A stretch of DNA of 64,000 nucleotides, taken from positions 1 through 64,000 of the forward strand of contig NZ_JALPRX010000007.1 of assembly GCF_023223525.1 (NCBI RefSeq), read 5' to 3'. The position numbers and the translations under genes were made by a program. Source of the DNA: Roseomonas acroporae. GTDB lineage: Bacteria; Pseudomonadota; Alphaproteobacteria; Acetobacterales; Acetobacteraceae. The notes below the pieces were generated by a model. The model saw only the letters and a program-made list of their open reading frames with translations, ran no database searches and was not told the origin of the DNA. Numbering within the stretch: position 1 is the stretch's first letter; the number at the start of each line of letters is the position of its first letter. This document shows positions 1-6,419 of the stretch, one piece after another.

Positions 1-365
1 CCGGCCCCGCCGCGGCCCTCCCCGGGACAGGGGGTGGGGCCGGCGCCGGGGCGAGGGACCGAGGGGAAGGGCGCCGCGAGGCGCCCTTTTCCGTGTCCGG
101 GGTGGGTCTCCAGCCGACCTGCCGTGACCTCCACCCGGAGGGGTCGGCTGGGTGCCGATCCGGGCTGCCTGTCGACGGGCTCGCCGACGGTCGCCGCGGC
201 CGTTTCCCCGCCGATGACACCCCTCGCCGGGGAGTGTTGCAAACCCGCCATGGCCACCGTCGTTATGACGACCGGCACGGTCTCGTGTTGCAGTGCAGCA
301 AGAACCTGCCCTAGCCTGTCGCCAGGGATGAAAGCGCGACCCACGGCCTGGATTTGGAGGGCTGT
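1..365. other. gene-free left edge
   Basis: No reading frame here resembles a protein; the frames present are GC-rich, low-complexity and lack a ribosome-binding site. The stretch holds one terminator-like hairpin (67-90), so a plus-strand gene probably ends just left of the window. The part from about 230 to 350 is less GC-rich and should carry the promoter of the DUF1194 gene, but I see no clear -35/-10 pair. Confidence 0.5.
67..90 (+). terminator. Rho-independent terminator-like hairpin
   Basis: A perfect 9-bp GC-rich stem (67-75 with 80-88) closes on a GCGA loop and ends in a four-T run. The T run lies on the plus strand, so it would end a plus-strand transcript entering from outside the window. 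The T tract is short, so efficiency is uncertain. Confidence 0.6.
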
Positions 366-1139
366 ATGCGCAGACGAGACGTGTTGCGTGCCTCCTTGCT
401 GGCCGCGCCGGCCCTTCTGACCGGCCGCGCCCTGCAGGCGGCCGGATCGCAGGTGGAGGACCGGGGCGAGAACGAGCCGGTCGACGTGGAACTCATCCTG
501 GCGGTGGATGTGAGCCGCTCGGTGGACTCGGCGGAGCAGGAGCTTCAGTTCAACGGCTATGCCGCGGCGTTCCGTGACCGGCGGCTGGTCGAGGGCATCG
601 TGGGAGGCCCCATCGGCGCCATCGCCTGCATGATGTTCACCTGGTCGGACTGGCAGCTCCAGGAGGTGATGGTGCCCTGGGCCCGCATCGACGGGCCGGC
701 GAGCGCCGCGGCCTTCTCCGACCGCATCGCCGAGGCGCCGCGCCGGAGCTGGCTCTACACCTCGATCTCCGGGGCGATGGACTATGCGAGCCGCAGCTTC
801 GGCCAGGGCTTCGAGGGCACGCGACGCGTCGTCGACATCTCCGGCGACGGGGTGAACAACTCCGGCCGGCCGGTGGCCGATGCGCGGGCCGACGCGCTGT
901 CGAAGAACATCGTGCTGAACGGCCTCGCGGTGCTGGACCGCACCCCCGGCGCCCCCGATCAGGGACTCGGGCAGCCGGCGCTGGACGAGTACTACCGCGA
1001 CCAGGTGATCGGCGGTCCCGGCAGCTTCCTGGTGGTGGCGGAGGGCTTCAACTCGTTCGAGGCGGCGGTGCGGCGCAAGATCATCCGCGAGATCGCCTGG
1101 AACCCGCCGGCCGGGCCGCTGGTGGAGCGGGTGGGCTAG
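366..1139 (+). CDS. DUF1194 family exported protein (VWA-like fold)
   Basis: A 257-residue protein of the DUF1194 family, which resembles von Willebrand A domains. The N-terminus (MRRRDVLRASLLAAPALL) looks like a Tat or Sec signal, so it is probably periplasmic. A DVSRS sequence shortly after the signal fits the DxSxS metal-binding (MIDAS) motif of VWA domains, and a later VDISGDGVNN segment fits the second metal loop. The ATG at 366 is preceded by GGAGGG at good distance; an upstream in-frame TTG at 354 overlaps that site and is rejected. The TAG stop is the first TAG of the dispersed repeat that follows (see 1136-1281). The biological role of the family is unknown. Confidence 0.85.
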   Translation: MRRRDVLRASLLAAPALLTGRALQAAGSQVEDRGENEPVDVELILAVDVSRSVDSAEQELQFNGYAAAFRDRRLVEGIVGGPIGAIACMMFTWSDWQLQEVMVPWARIDGPASAAAFSDRIAEAPRRSWLYTSISGAMDYASRSFGQGFEGTRRVVDISGDGVNNSGRPVADARADALSKNIVLNGLAVLDRTPGAPDQGLGQPALDEYYRDQVIGGPGSFLVVAEGFNSFEAAVRRKIIREIAWNPPAGPLVERVG

Positions 1140-1281
1140 AGCGGATCGCCGACGGGCGAGCACGCCCGGCGGCGTGAATCCGCGTCGAGAACAATGAGCT
1201 ACAGCGAACCGCAGTCCCAGCCGGACTGCGGTTCGCTGTAGAGTCGTTCTGGCCTGATACAGTCAGGCCGAGCGACTCCAG
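1136..1281. repeat. family 1 palindromic repeat, copy 1
   Basis: Mosaic intergenic repeat. It begins with CTAGAGCGGATCGCC, continues with a module ending in GAGAACAATGAGC, then a near-perfect hairpin built on ACAGCGAACCGCAGTCC and its complement, then a second hairpin around GGCCTGATACAGTCAGGCC. The same modules recur at 14630-14882, 44782-44957 and 60142-60351 in other orders. Its first TAG (1137-1139) is the stop codon of the DUF1194 gene. From 1282 to 1480 I see nothing recognisable. Confidence 0.85.
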
Positions 1282-1480
1282 GGACCGGCGCTGGCGGGTG
1301 GCGGCCGGGTCCGCTGCCCATGGGGCGCGGGGGGTGCCGCCCGGGCAGTGCCCCACCGCTCCGGCCGTTGTTCCGGCGCGGCTTCCGCGCCGCCGGGCGG
1401 GTGCGTCCGGGCCTGGGAAACGTGCCGGGCCAGGGGCGTTCGGGACCGCCGGCGGCGAGGCCTCCCCGGGCCGGTGGAGG

Positions 1481-1897
1481 TCAGTGGCGTGGCCCGGCCG
1501 CCAGGGCATCCTGCCCGTCCGCCGAGGGGCGTGGCAGCCGCAGCCATGCCCAGGCCCCGAGCGCCAGCCCCAGCATGCCCCAGCTCGCGTTGTAGTTGGC
1601 CACCGCCACCGCCCCGAGCGCCACCGCCGCGACGGCCGGCACGAAGGCGGCGCGCAGGAAGGCCAGGAGCCCCAGCAGCAGCGCCGAGAGTCCCCAGAGC
1701 TGCCAGTTCTGCAGCCAGAGCAGCGCGGCCCGCGGGTAGCAGGGCAGGGGCAGCCCGGCCGCGAAGGGGCTGGGTGCGGCGCACAGCGCCCCCCATGCCC
1801 GCGGTTCCACATAGGCGGCGCGGAAGGCGAGCATGCCGCCCAGCGCCAGGGCGGCCACGGCCAGCCCGATCCAGTCACGTCGTTGCATGCGGCGCAG
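1481..1897 (-). CDS. hypothetical inner-membrane protein
   Basis: About 138 residues with three to four hydrophobic helices (near residues 10-30, 55-75, 75-95 and 105-120), so a small integral membrane protein. The sequence has charged and aromatic residues spaced as in a real membrane protein, but I do not recognise the family. No start candidate (ATG at 1933, 1897 or 1888) has a convincing Shine-Dalgarno; 1897 is chosen because it does not run into the leader of the divergent S49 peptidase gene, whose start lies 46 bp away. Confidence 0.55.
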   Translation of the reverse strand: MRRMQRRDWIGLAVAALALGGMLAFRAAYVEPRAWGALCAAPSPFAAGLPLPCYPRAALLWLQNWQLWGLSALLLGLLAFLRAAFVPAVAAVALGAVAVANYNASWGMLGLALGAWAWLRLPRPSADGQDALAAGPRH

Positions 1898-1943
1898 CAT
1901 GGCACGGCTTGATGGCGGCCGCAGGGCGGTCATCTAGGGAGGC

Positions 1944-2801
1944 ATGGTGTTCTCCCTGCTCGACTCCCGTCCCCGCGTGGCGCTGCTGCGCCTGCAGGGC
2001 GTCATCGCCGCGCGTTCCGGGCCGCTCTCGGGCGGCCTCAACCTTGCCGGGCTGGCGCCGTCGCTGGAGCGCGCCTTCGGCATGCGCAGGCTCGCGGGGG
2101 TGTTCCTGGCGGTGAACTCGCCCGGCGGCTCGCCGGTGCAGTCGAGCCTGATCGCCGGCCGCATCCGCCAGCTCGCGGACAGGCGGAAGGTGCCGGTGGT
2201 CGCCTGCGTCGAGGACGCGGCGGCCTCGGGCGGCTACTGGATCGCCTGCGCGGCGGACGAGATCGTGGCCGATCCCGCCTCCATCCTCGGCTCGATCGGC
2301 GTGATCTCCGCCTCCTTCGGCTTCCAGGAGGCGCTGCCGCGGCTGGGCATCGAGCGGCGGCTGCGCACGGCGGGCACGGAGAAGAGCTTCCTCGACCCGT
2401 TCCGGCCGCAGGCGCCGGAGGATCTCGCGCGGCTCGACGCGCTGCTCGGCGAGCTGCATGCCGAGTTCAAGGACTGGGTGCGGCAGCGGCGCGGCGTCCG
2501 GCTGCGGGCGCCGGAGGCGGAGGTGTTCGATGGCCGGTTCTGGACCGGGCGGCGTGCCGTGGCGCTCGGGCTCGCGGACCGGCTGGGCGATGCCGATTCG
2601 GAGGCGAAGCGGCGCTTCGGCGCGAAGGCGCGGCTGGTGCCGGTGGGCGGGCGGCGGCGGCCGCTGATGGCGCGCCTGCTGCCGGGCATGGCCGCCGGCC
2701 GGGAACCGGCCGCGCTTCCCGCCGCCATGGCGGCCGTGCTGCCCGCCGCCCTGGCCGACATGCTGGAGGAGCGGGCGGCCTGGTCGCGGCTCGGCCTCTG
2801 A
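1944..2801 (+). CDS. S49 family serine peptidase (SppA/SohB type)
   Basis: A 285-residue peptidase of the ClpP/crotonase fold that in this family cleaves signal-peptide remnants or membrane proteins. The Ser/Lys dyad is visible: Ser95 in DAAASGGYWIA and Lys147 in TAGTEKSFLDPF. The oxyanion region NSPGGSPVQS is at residues 59-68. It is a short single-domain form (E. coli SppA is a tandem repeat) and has no N-terminal membrane anchor, so it is probably cytoplasmic or peripheral. A gggagg sequence sits unusually close to the ATG. Divergent from the membrane protein at 1481-1897. Confidence 0.9.
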   Translation: MVFSLLDSRPRVALLRLQGVIAARSGPLSGGLNLAGLAPSLERAFGMRRLAGVFLAVNSPGGSPVQSSLIAGRIRQLADRRKVPVVACVEDAAASGGYWIACAADEIVADPASILGSIGVISASFGFQEALPRLGIERRLRTAGTEKSFLDPFRPQAPEDLARLDALLGELHAEFKDWVRQRRGVRLRAPEAEVFDGRFWTGRRAVALGLADRLGDADSEAKRRFGAKARLVPVGGRRRPLMARLLPGMAAGREPAALPAAMAAVLPAALADMLEERAAWSRLGL

Positions 2802-2870
2802 TCGGACCGGCCGGCCGGGGCGCGCGCCGGCCGCCGGGTGCGGCATGGCGTGCCCGCATGGCGTACCCGG

Positions 2871-2913
2871 AAAAGCGAAACCGCGGCCCACGGGCAGGGC
2901 CCGTGCCGCGGTT
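2871..2913 (-). terminator. Rho-independent terminator of rpsU
   Basis: On the minus strand an 8-bp outer arm (AACCGCGG with CCGCGGTT) and a 7-bp inner arm (GCCCGTG with CACGGGC) form a strong hairpin, followed by TTTCGCTTTT. It lies about 50 nt downstream of the rpsU stop codon. Confidence 0.8.
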
Positions 2914-2964
2914 CTGCAAGTCGTCGGTCTTGCCGCCCCGGCAGTGGGGGAGCGGCGGCGGGCT

Positions 2965-3168
2965 TCAGAAGCCCTCGCGCTCCAGGCGCTTGCGCTCGAC
3001 CTTGCGGGCGCGGCGGACGGCCTCGGCGGCCTCGCGGGCACGGCGCTCGGACGGCTTCTCGTAGTGCCGGCGGAGCTTCATCTCGCGGAAGACGCCCTCA
3101 CGCTGCAGCTTCTTCTTGAGCGCCTTCAGCGCCTGGTCGATGTTGTTGTCACGGACGACGACTTGCAC
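2965..3168 (-). CDS. rpsU: 30S ribosomal protein S21
   Basis: A 67-residue basic protein of the small ribosomal subunit. The N-terminus [20 protein letters not shown] and the following [21 protein letters not shown] are characteristic of S21, and the C-terminal half is rich in Arg, Lys and Glu as usual. Length is normal for alphaproteobacteria. Monocistronic on the minus strand, with its own hairpin terminator at 2871-2913; a GAGAGGAG-type ribosome-binding site (complement of 3179-3186) precedes the ATG. Confidence 0.97.
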   Translation of the reverse strand: MQVVVRDNNIDQALKALKKKLQREGVFREMKLRRHYEKPSERRAREAAEAVRRARKVERKRLEREGF

Positions 3169-3443
3169 GCGGCACGAACTCCTCTCGGGTCGGGTTCTGG
3201 AATGGCTCTAGGCGCCGACGGGGAGGTTCCGGCGGGGCCGGCCTCCCTGGGCGCTGCGACGCGTACCGATAGCACGCGCCGCCCGCCGCCGGAAGCCCTC
3301 CCGGTCCGGCCGGCGCGCGCCTATCTACACGACCCTGTTCCGCCACCGGGACATGCCGCGCGGCCGCTCGCGCGGCGGCCCTCCGGACGGCCACGGCGGC
3401 GCGCCGGGGGGAAGGCGCCAGGGAGAGGCGCCAGGGAGAGTCG

Positions 3444-3977
3444 ATGGCCATCCTGAAGATCGCCCGCATGGGCCACCCCGTGCTGCTCGCGCGCGCCGCG
3501 CCGGTCGCGGACCCGACCGGGCCGGAGATGCGCCGCCTCGTCGCCGACATGGCCGAGACGATGCACGATGCCGGTGGCGTCGGCCTCGCGGCGCCGCAGG
3601 TGCACGTGCCGCTGCGCCTCTTCGTCTGGCGCAGCCCGGGCGGGCCGGTCGGCGGCGGCGCCTCGGTGCTGTTCAACCCGGTGCTGTCGCCGCTGGACGA
3701 CGAGGTGGTGACGGGCTGGGAGGGTTGCCTCTCGATTCCCGGCCTGCGCGGCGCCGTGCCGCGCGCGCGGCGCATCCGCTTCGCCGGGCTGGACGGGGAG
3801 GGACGGCCGGTCGAGGGCGAGGCCGAGGACATGCTGGCGCGCATCATGCAGCACGAGGCCGACCATCTCGACGGCACGCTCTACACGATGCGCATGCCAG
3901 ACCTGTCGCGGCTCGGCTTCAACGAGGAGCTCGCCCGCTTCGCGCCGCCCAAGCCGGGCGGGGAGGGGAGCCGGTGA
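3444..3977 (+). CDS. def: peptide deformylase
   Basis: A 177-residue metalloenzyme that removes the N-formyl group from nascent proteins. All three family motifs are present: GVGLAAPQ (residues 45-52), EGCLSIPG (93-100, metal ligand Cys95) and QHEADHLDG (136-144, ligands His137 and His141, catalytic Glu138). The genome may encode another copy, as many alphaproteobacteria do. The stop codon overlaps the start of the COQ9-like gene (TGATG), so the two are translationally coupled. Confidence 0.97.
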   Translation: MAILKIARMGHPVLLARAAPVADPTGPEMRRLVADMAETMHDAGGVGLAAPQVHVPLRLFVWRSPGGPVGGGASVLFNPVLSPLDDEVVTGWEGCLSIPGLRGAVPRARRIRFAGLDGEGRPVEGEAEDMLARIMQHEADHLDGTLYTMRMPDLSRLGFNEELARFAPPKPGGEGSR

Positions 3978-4585
3978 TGGAACGCAGCCCCGAGCGCGAC
4001 GCCGCCCTGCGCGCCGCGCTGCCGCACGTCGCCTCGCTCGGCTGGACCCTGGCGGCGCTCGCCGCCGGGCTGCGCGACCTCGGCCACGCCCCGGCCGAGG
4101 CGCGGGACGCGGCGCGGTCGCTCTTTCCTCGCGGCGGCGCCGCGCTGGTCGAGGCGTGGTGCGACCTGGCCGATCGCGACATGGCGACCGCGGCCATGCA
4201 GGAGGACCTGCTGGCGCTGCGCACCCCGGCGCGGGTGCGGCGTCTGATCGCGATCCGGCTGGCCCAGGCGGCGGTGAATCGCGACGCGGTGCGGCGTGCC
4301 CTGGCGGTGCTGGCGCTGCCCTGGAACGCCGGCGTCGCGCTGCGCACGGCGGCGTGCACGGCGGATGCGATCTGGGCGGCGGCGGGCGACCGCTCGGCCG
4401 ACTTCTCGTGGTACACGCGCCGCGCCACGCTCGCCTCGATCTACGGCGCGACCCTGGCCTGGTGGCTGCGCGAGCCGGCGCCGACGCTGGAGGCGACCAT
4501 GGGCTTCCTCGACCGGCTGCTCGCCGGGCAGGCGAGGATCGGGCGGCTGCGCCGGGGCGCGGCGAGCCGGCCGGCGGGCGCCTGA
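3977..4585 (+). CDS. COQ9 family protein
   Basis: A 202-residue protein of the COQ9 family. COQ9 binds lipids and supports ubiquinone biosynthesis at the membrane, presenting substrate to the hydroxylase COQ7. The signature near residues 137-160, with DFSWYTRRATLASIYGATL, is typical of the family; the rest is alpha-helical as in the TetR-like fold of COQ9. Start ATG overlaps the def stop by one base. A role in quinone synthesis is inferred from family membership; no other ubi gene is nearby. Confidence 0.88.
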   Translation: MERSPERDAALRAALPHVASLGWTLAALAAGLRDLGHAPAEARDAARSLFPRGGAALVEAWCDLADRDMATAAMQEDLLALRTPARVRRLIAIRLAQAAVNRDAVRRALAVLALPWNAGVALRTAACTADAIWAAAGDRSADFSWYTRRATLASIYGATLAWWLREPAPTLEATMGFLDRLLAGQARIGRLRRGAASRPAGA

Positions 4586-4847
4586 GGGGCTTGTTCGAGT
4601 GGCCGGGCCGGTCGGCCCGGCGGGCCGCTTCCGCGTCCGAGGGAAGAGGGGAGCGCCGCATCGCGCCGGCGGCCCCGTCGTCCGGGCGCGGAAATCCGGC
4701 GCGGAAATGCCCCGTCCGCCCTCCGCCACCGGTCGCTCGGACGGGTTCCGGGCGCCGGGATAGGGACCAGGGGCCGGGGCGTGGCCTTTGGCAACCGCGT
4801 CGGCGGGCCGGCGTTCTCCGAGGCAACGACCAAGGGGAACACGGTAC

Positions 4848-4928
4848 ATGCGCGGCATCCTGCTCTGGCTCATCGGCATCCCGATCCCGGTGATCATCCT
4901 CCTCTGGCTGTTCGGCGTGCTGCACTGA
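4848..4928 (+). CDS. 26-residue membrane microprotein
   Basis: A very short gene encoding MRGILLWLIGIPIPVIILLW plus a six-residue tail ending in LH. It is essentially one transmembrane helix with an IPIP kink. The ATG is preceded by aaggggaa at good distance. From memory, near-identical short peptides occur in other alphaproteobacterial genomes, usually unannotated or called hypothetical, which together with the ribosome-binding site supports translation. Function unknown; a regulatory or structural microprotein in the inner membrane is possible. Confidence 0.65.
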   Translation: MRGILLWLIGIPIPVIILLWLFGVLH

Positions 4929-5269
4929 CACCGTTGCCGCACGGGTCCCGGCCCCTGTGGGTCCGCCTCCGCGGCGCGATGCCGCGCCGGGCGGCCCGCG
5001 TGCCGGCCTCCGGCGGCAGGATGGCGGCGACGGGGCTGCCGGCGGCTTCGGCGCCGTGGCAATGCCGGCCTGCAACACCCTGAACCAAAACCATGAACGC
5101 GCTTGACTTTCCCTCGCTTCCCGTCGCCCCGGCCGCCTAGTCTCGGTTCCGGGAGCGAGATGGGAACGGCGCCGGCACGGCGTCGTCCGACGCCACGATG
5201 CCGCGGGGGAAAGGCGGCATCCGGCGGATCGACACTCCCGCTCAACGCGATCGGGAGTATCCGGCCCAC
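4929..5269. other. intergenic region
   Basis: No gene seen. The section around 5080-5115 is less GC-rich and contains TTGACT (5103-5108), a possible -35 element for the downstream secreted-protein gene, but no -10 element at proper spacing is obvious. Confidence 0.4.
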
Positions 5270-5800
5270 ATGCGTCCGTTCCGAGCCATCCTGTCCGGCC
5301 TCTGCGCCGCCGCCATCGCCCTGCCGGCGAGCGCCGCCTGCCTCCAGCCCGCTGAGCGCGCGGCCTTCGACGTGCAGGCGCTGAAGAGCCACCTGATGGT
5401 GACCGCCATCGCCTGCCGGCACGAGGACCAGTACAACGCCTTCGTCACGCGCTTCCAGCGCGACCTGAGCGCCGCCGGCCGTGCCGTGCAGGCGCATTTC
5501 CGCCGCGCCTATGGCCGCGCGCATCAGCGCGAGCTGGACTCCTACATCACCAACCTCGCCAACGCGCAGTCGCAGGAGGGCATCCGGCAGGGCTCCTTCT
5601 TCTGCCGCGACCAGACGCCGGCCTTCCAGCAGGTGATGGCGATGCAGGGCGCCAGCGCCCTGGCGCAGCTCTCGCAGGAGCGGCGCGTGATCAACGTCTA
5701 CGGCACCGAGGCCTGCGCGACGCCGCCGGTCCGCGAGGCGCGGGCGGCGAGCCCGCTGCTGCGGCAGGCGCGGGCGAGCACGCTGGCCTCGGCGCGCTGA
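5270..5800 (+). CDS. hypothetical secreted protein
   Basis: A 176-residue protein with a clear Sec signal peptide (MRPFRAILSGLCAAAIALPASA, cleavage after ASA near residue 22) followed by an all-helical, Cys-containing mature part of about 155 residues. Four cysteines in the mature protein (near residues 24, 49, 108 and 143) could form two disulfides in the periplasm. I do not recognise a domain. The ATG at 5270 is the only start that begins directly with the signal peptide; an upstream in-frame ATG would bury it. Confidence 0.7.
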   Translation: MRPFRAILSGLCAAAIALPASAACLQPAERAAFDVQALKSHLMVTAIACRHEDQYNAFVTRFQRDLSAAGRAVQAHFRRAYGRAHQRELDSYITNLANAQSQEGIRQGSFFCRDQTPAFQQVMAMQGASALAQLSQERRVINVYGTEACATPPVREARAASPLLRQARASTLASAR

Positions 5801-5808
5801 GCAGCCGG

Positions 5809-5841
5809 GAACGGCGGCAGGCGCGCGCCGCCCCGCCGTTC
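5809..5841. terminator. bidirectional hairpin between convergent genes
   Basis: GAACGGCGG (5809-5817) pairs perfectly with CCGCCGTTC (5833-5841). The hairpin sits between the stop codons of two convergent genes and overlaps the DUF924 stop codon. No T tract on either strand, so intrinsic termination is only possible, not certain. Confidence 0.4.
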
Positions 5842-6418
5842 AGAAGCCGAGCGGGAAGCGTGCCAGCCACGCCCGCTCGGCCGGCGTGGTCTCGCGCCCC
5901 AGCACGGCGTTCCGATGCGGGAAGCGGCCGAACCGGCGGATCACCGCGTGGTGCCGCCACGCATACTCGATCGACCCGCCCGGTGCCGCCATGCCGGGTG
6001 CGTCGCGCAGCCCGCCGAACAGCGTGACGGAAAGGTCCTGGTCCGCCATCGCCTCCGAGTGCTCGAAGGGCAGGTAGAGGAAGATCCGCTCCACCGGGCG
6101 GAGGGCGAGGTCGTGCCGGTGCCGCAGCACGGCGGCGCGGGCGACGGCGCGGGCCTGCGGGTCGGCGTCGAAGGCGGCCGCGTTGCCGCGGTAGAGGTTG
6201 CGCGGCAACTGGTCGAGCAGCAGGCAGAGCGCCAGGGCTCCCTTCGCCGTCGCCGTCCAGCCGGCGAGCGCGCCGGACCGCGCCGCGTCCGCCATCGCCC
6301 CGAAGTGGCGGCAGCGCGCGTCGAACACCGGGTCGGTCCGGAACCAGATCTCGCGGTGACGGTCGGGCTCGCCCCCGAACCAGAAGTGGAGGACGGATTC
6401 GGGCGTCATGCCGGGCAC
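5840..6418 (-). CDS. DUF924 family protein
   Basis: A 192-residue soluble, helical protein of DUF924. Typical family segments are visible: HFWFGG near residue 11, LLLDQLPRNLYRG near 66, RIFLYLPFEHSE near 110, and HHAVIRRFGRFPHRNAVLGR near 155. The family has a TPR-like helical fold and no established biochemical role. Its start lies one base after the stop codon of the FAD/Fe-S dehydrogenase, so both are almost certainly on one transcript. Confidence 0.88.
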   Translation of the reverse strand: MPGMTPESVLHFWFGGEPDRHREIWFRTDPVFDARCRHFGAMADAARSGALAGWTATAKGALALCLLLDQLPRNLYRGNAAAFDADPQARAVARAAVLRHRHDLALRPVERIFLYLPFEHSEAMADQDLSVTLFGGLRDAPGMAAPGGSIEYAWRHHAVIRRFGRFPHRNAVLGRETTPAERAWLARFPLGF

Positions 6419-6419
6419 C

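Noticed and set aside
1263-1796. 177-codon minus-strand frame upstream of the S49 peptidase
   Set aside because: Overlaps a better membrane-protein frame and reads through the dispersed repeat; low complexity.
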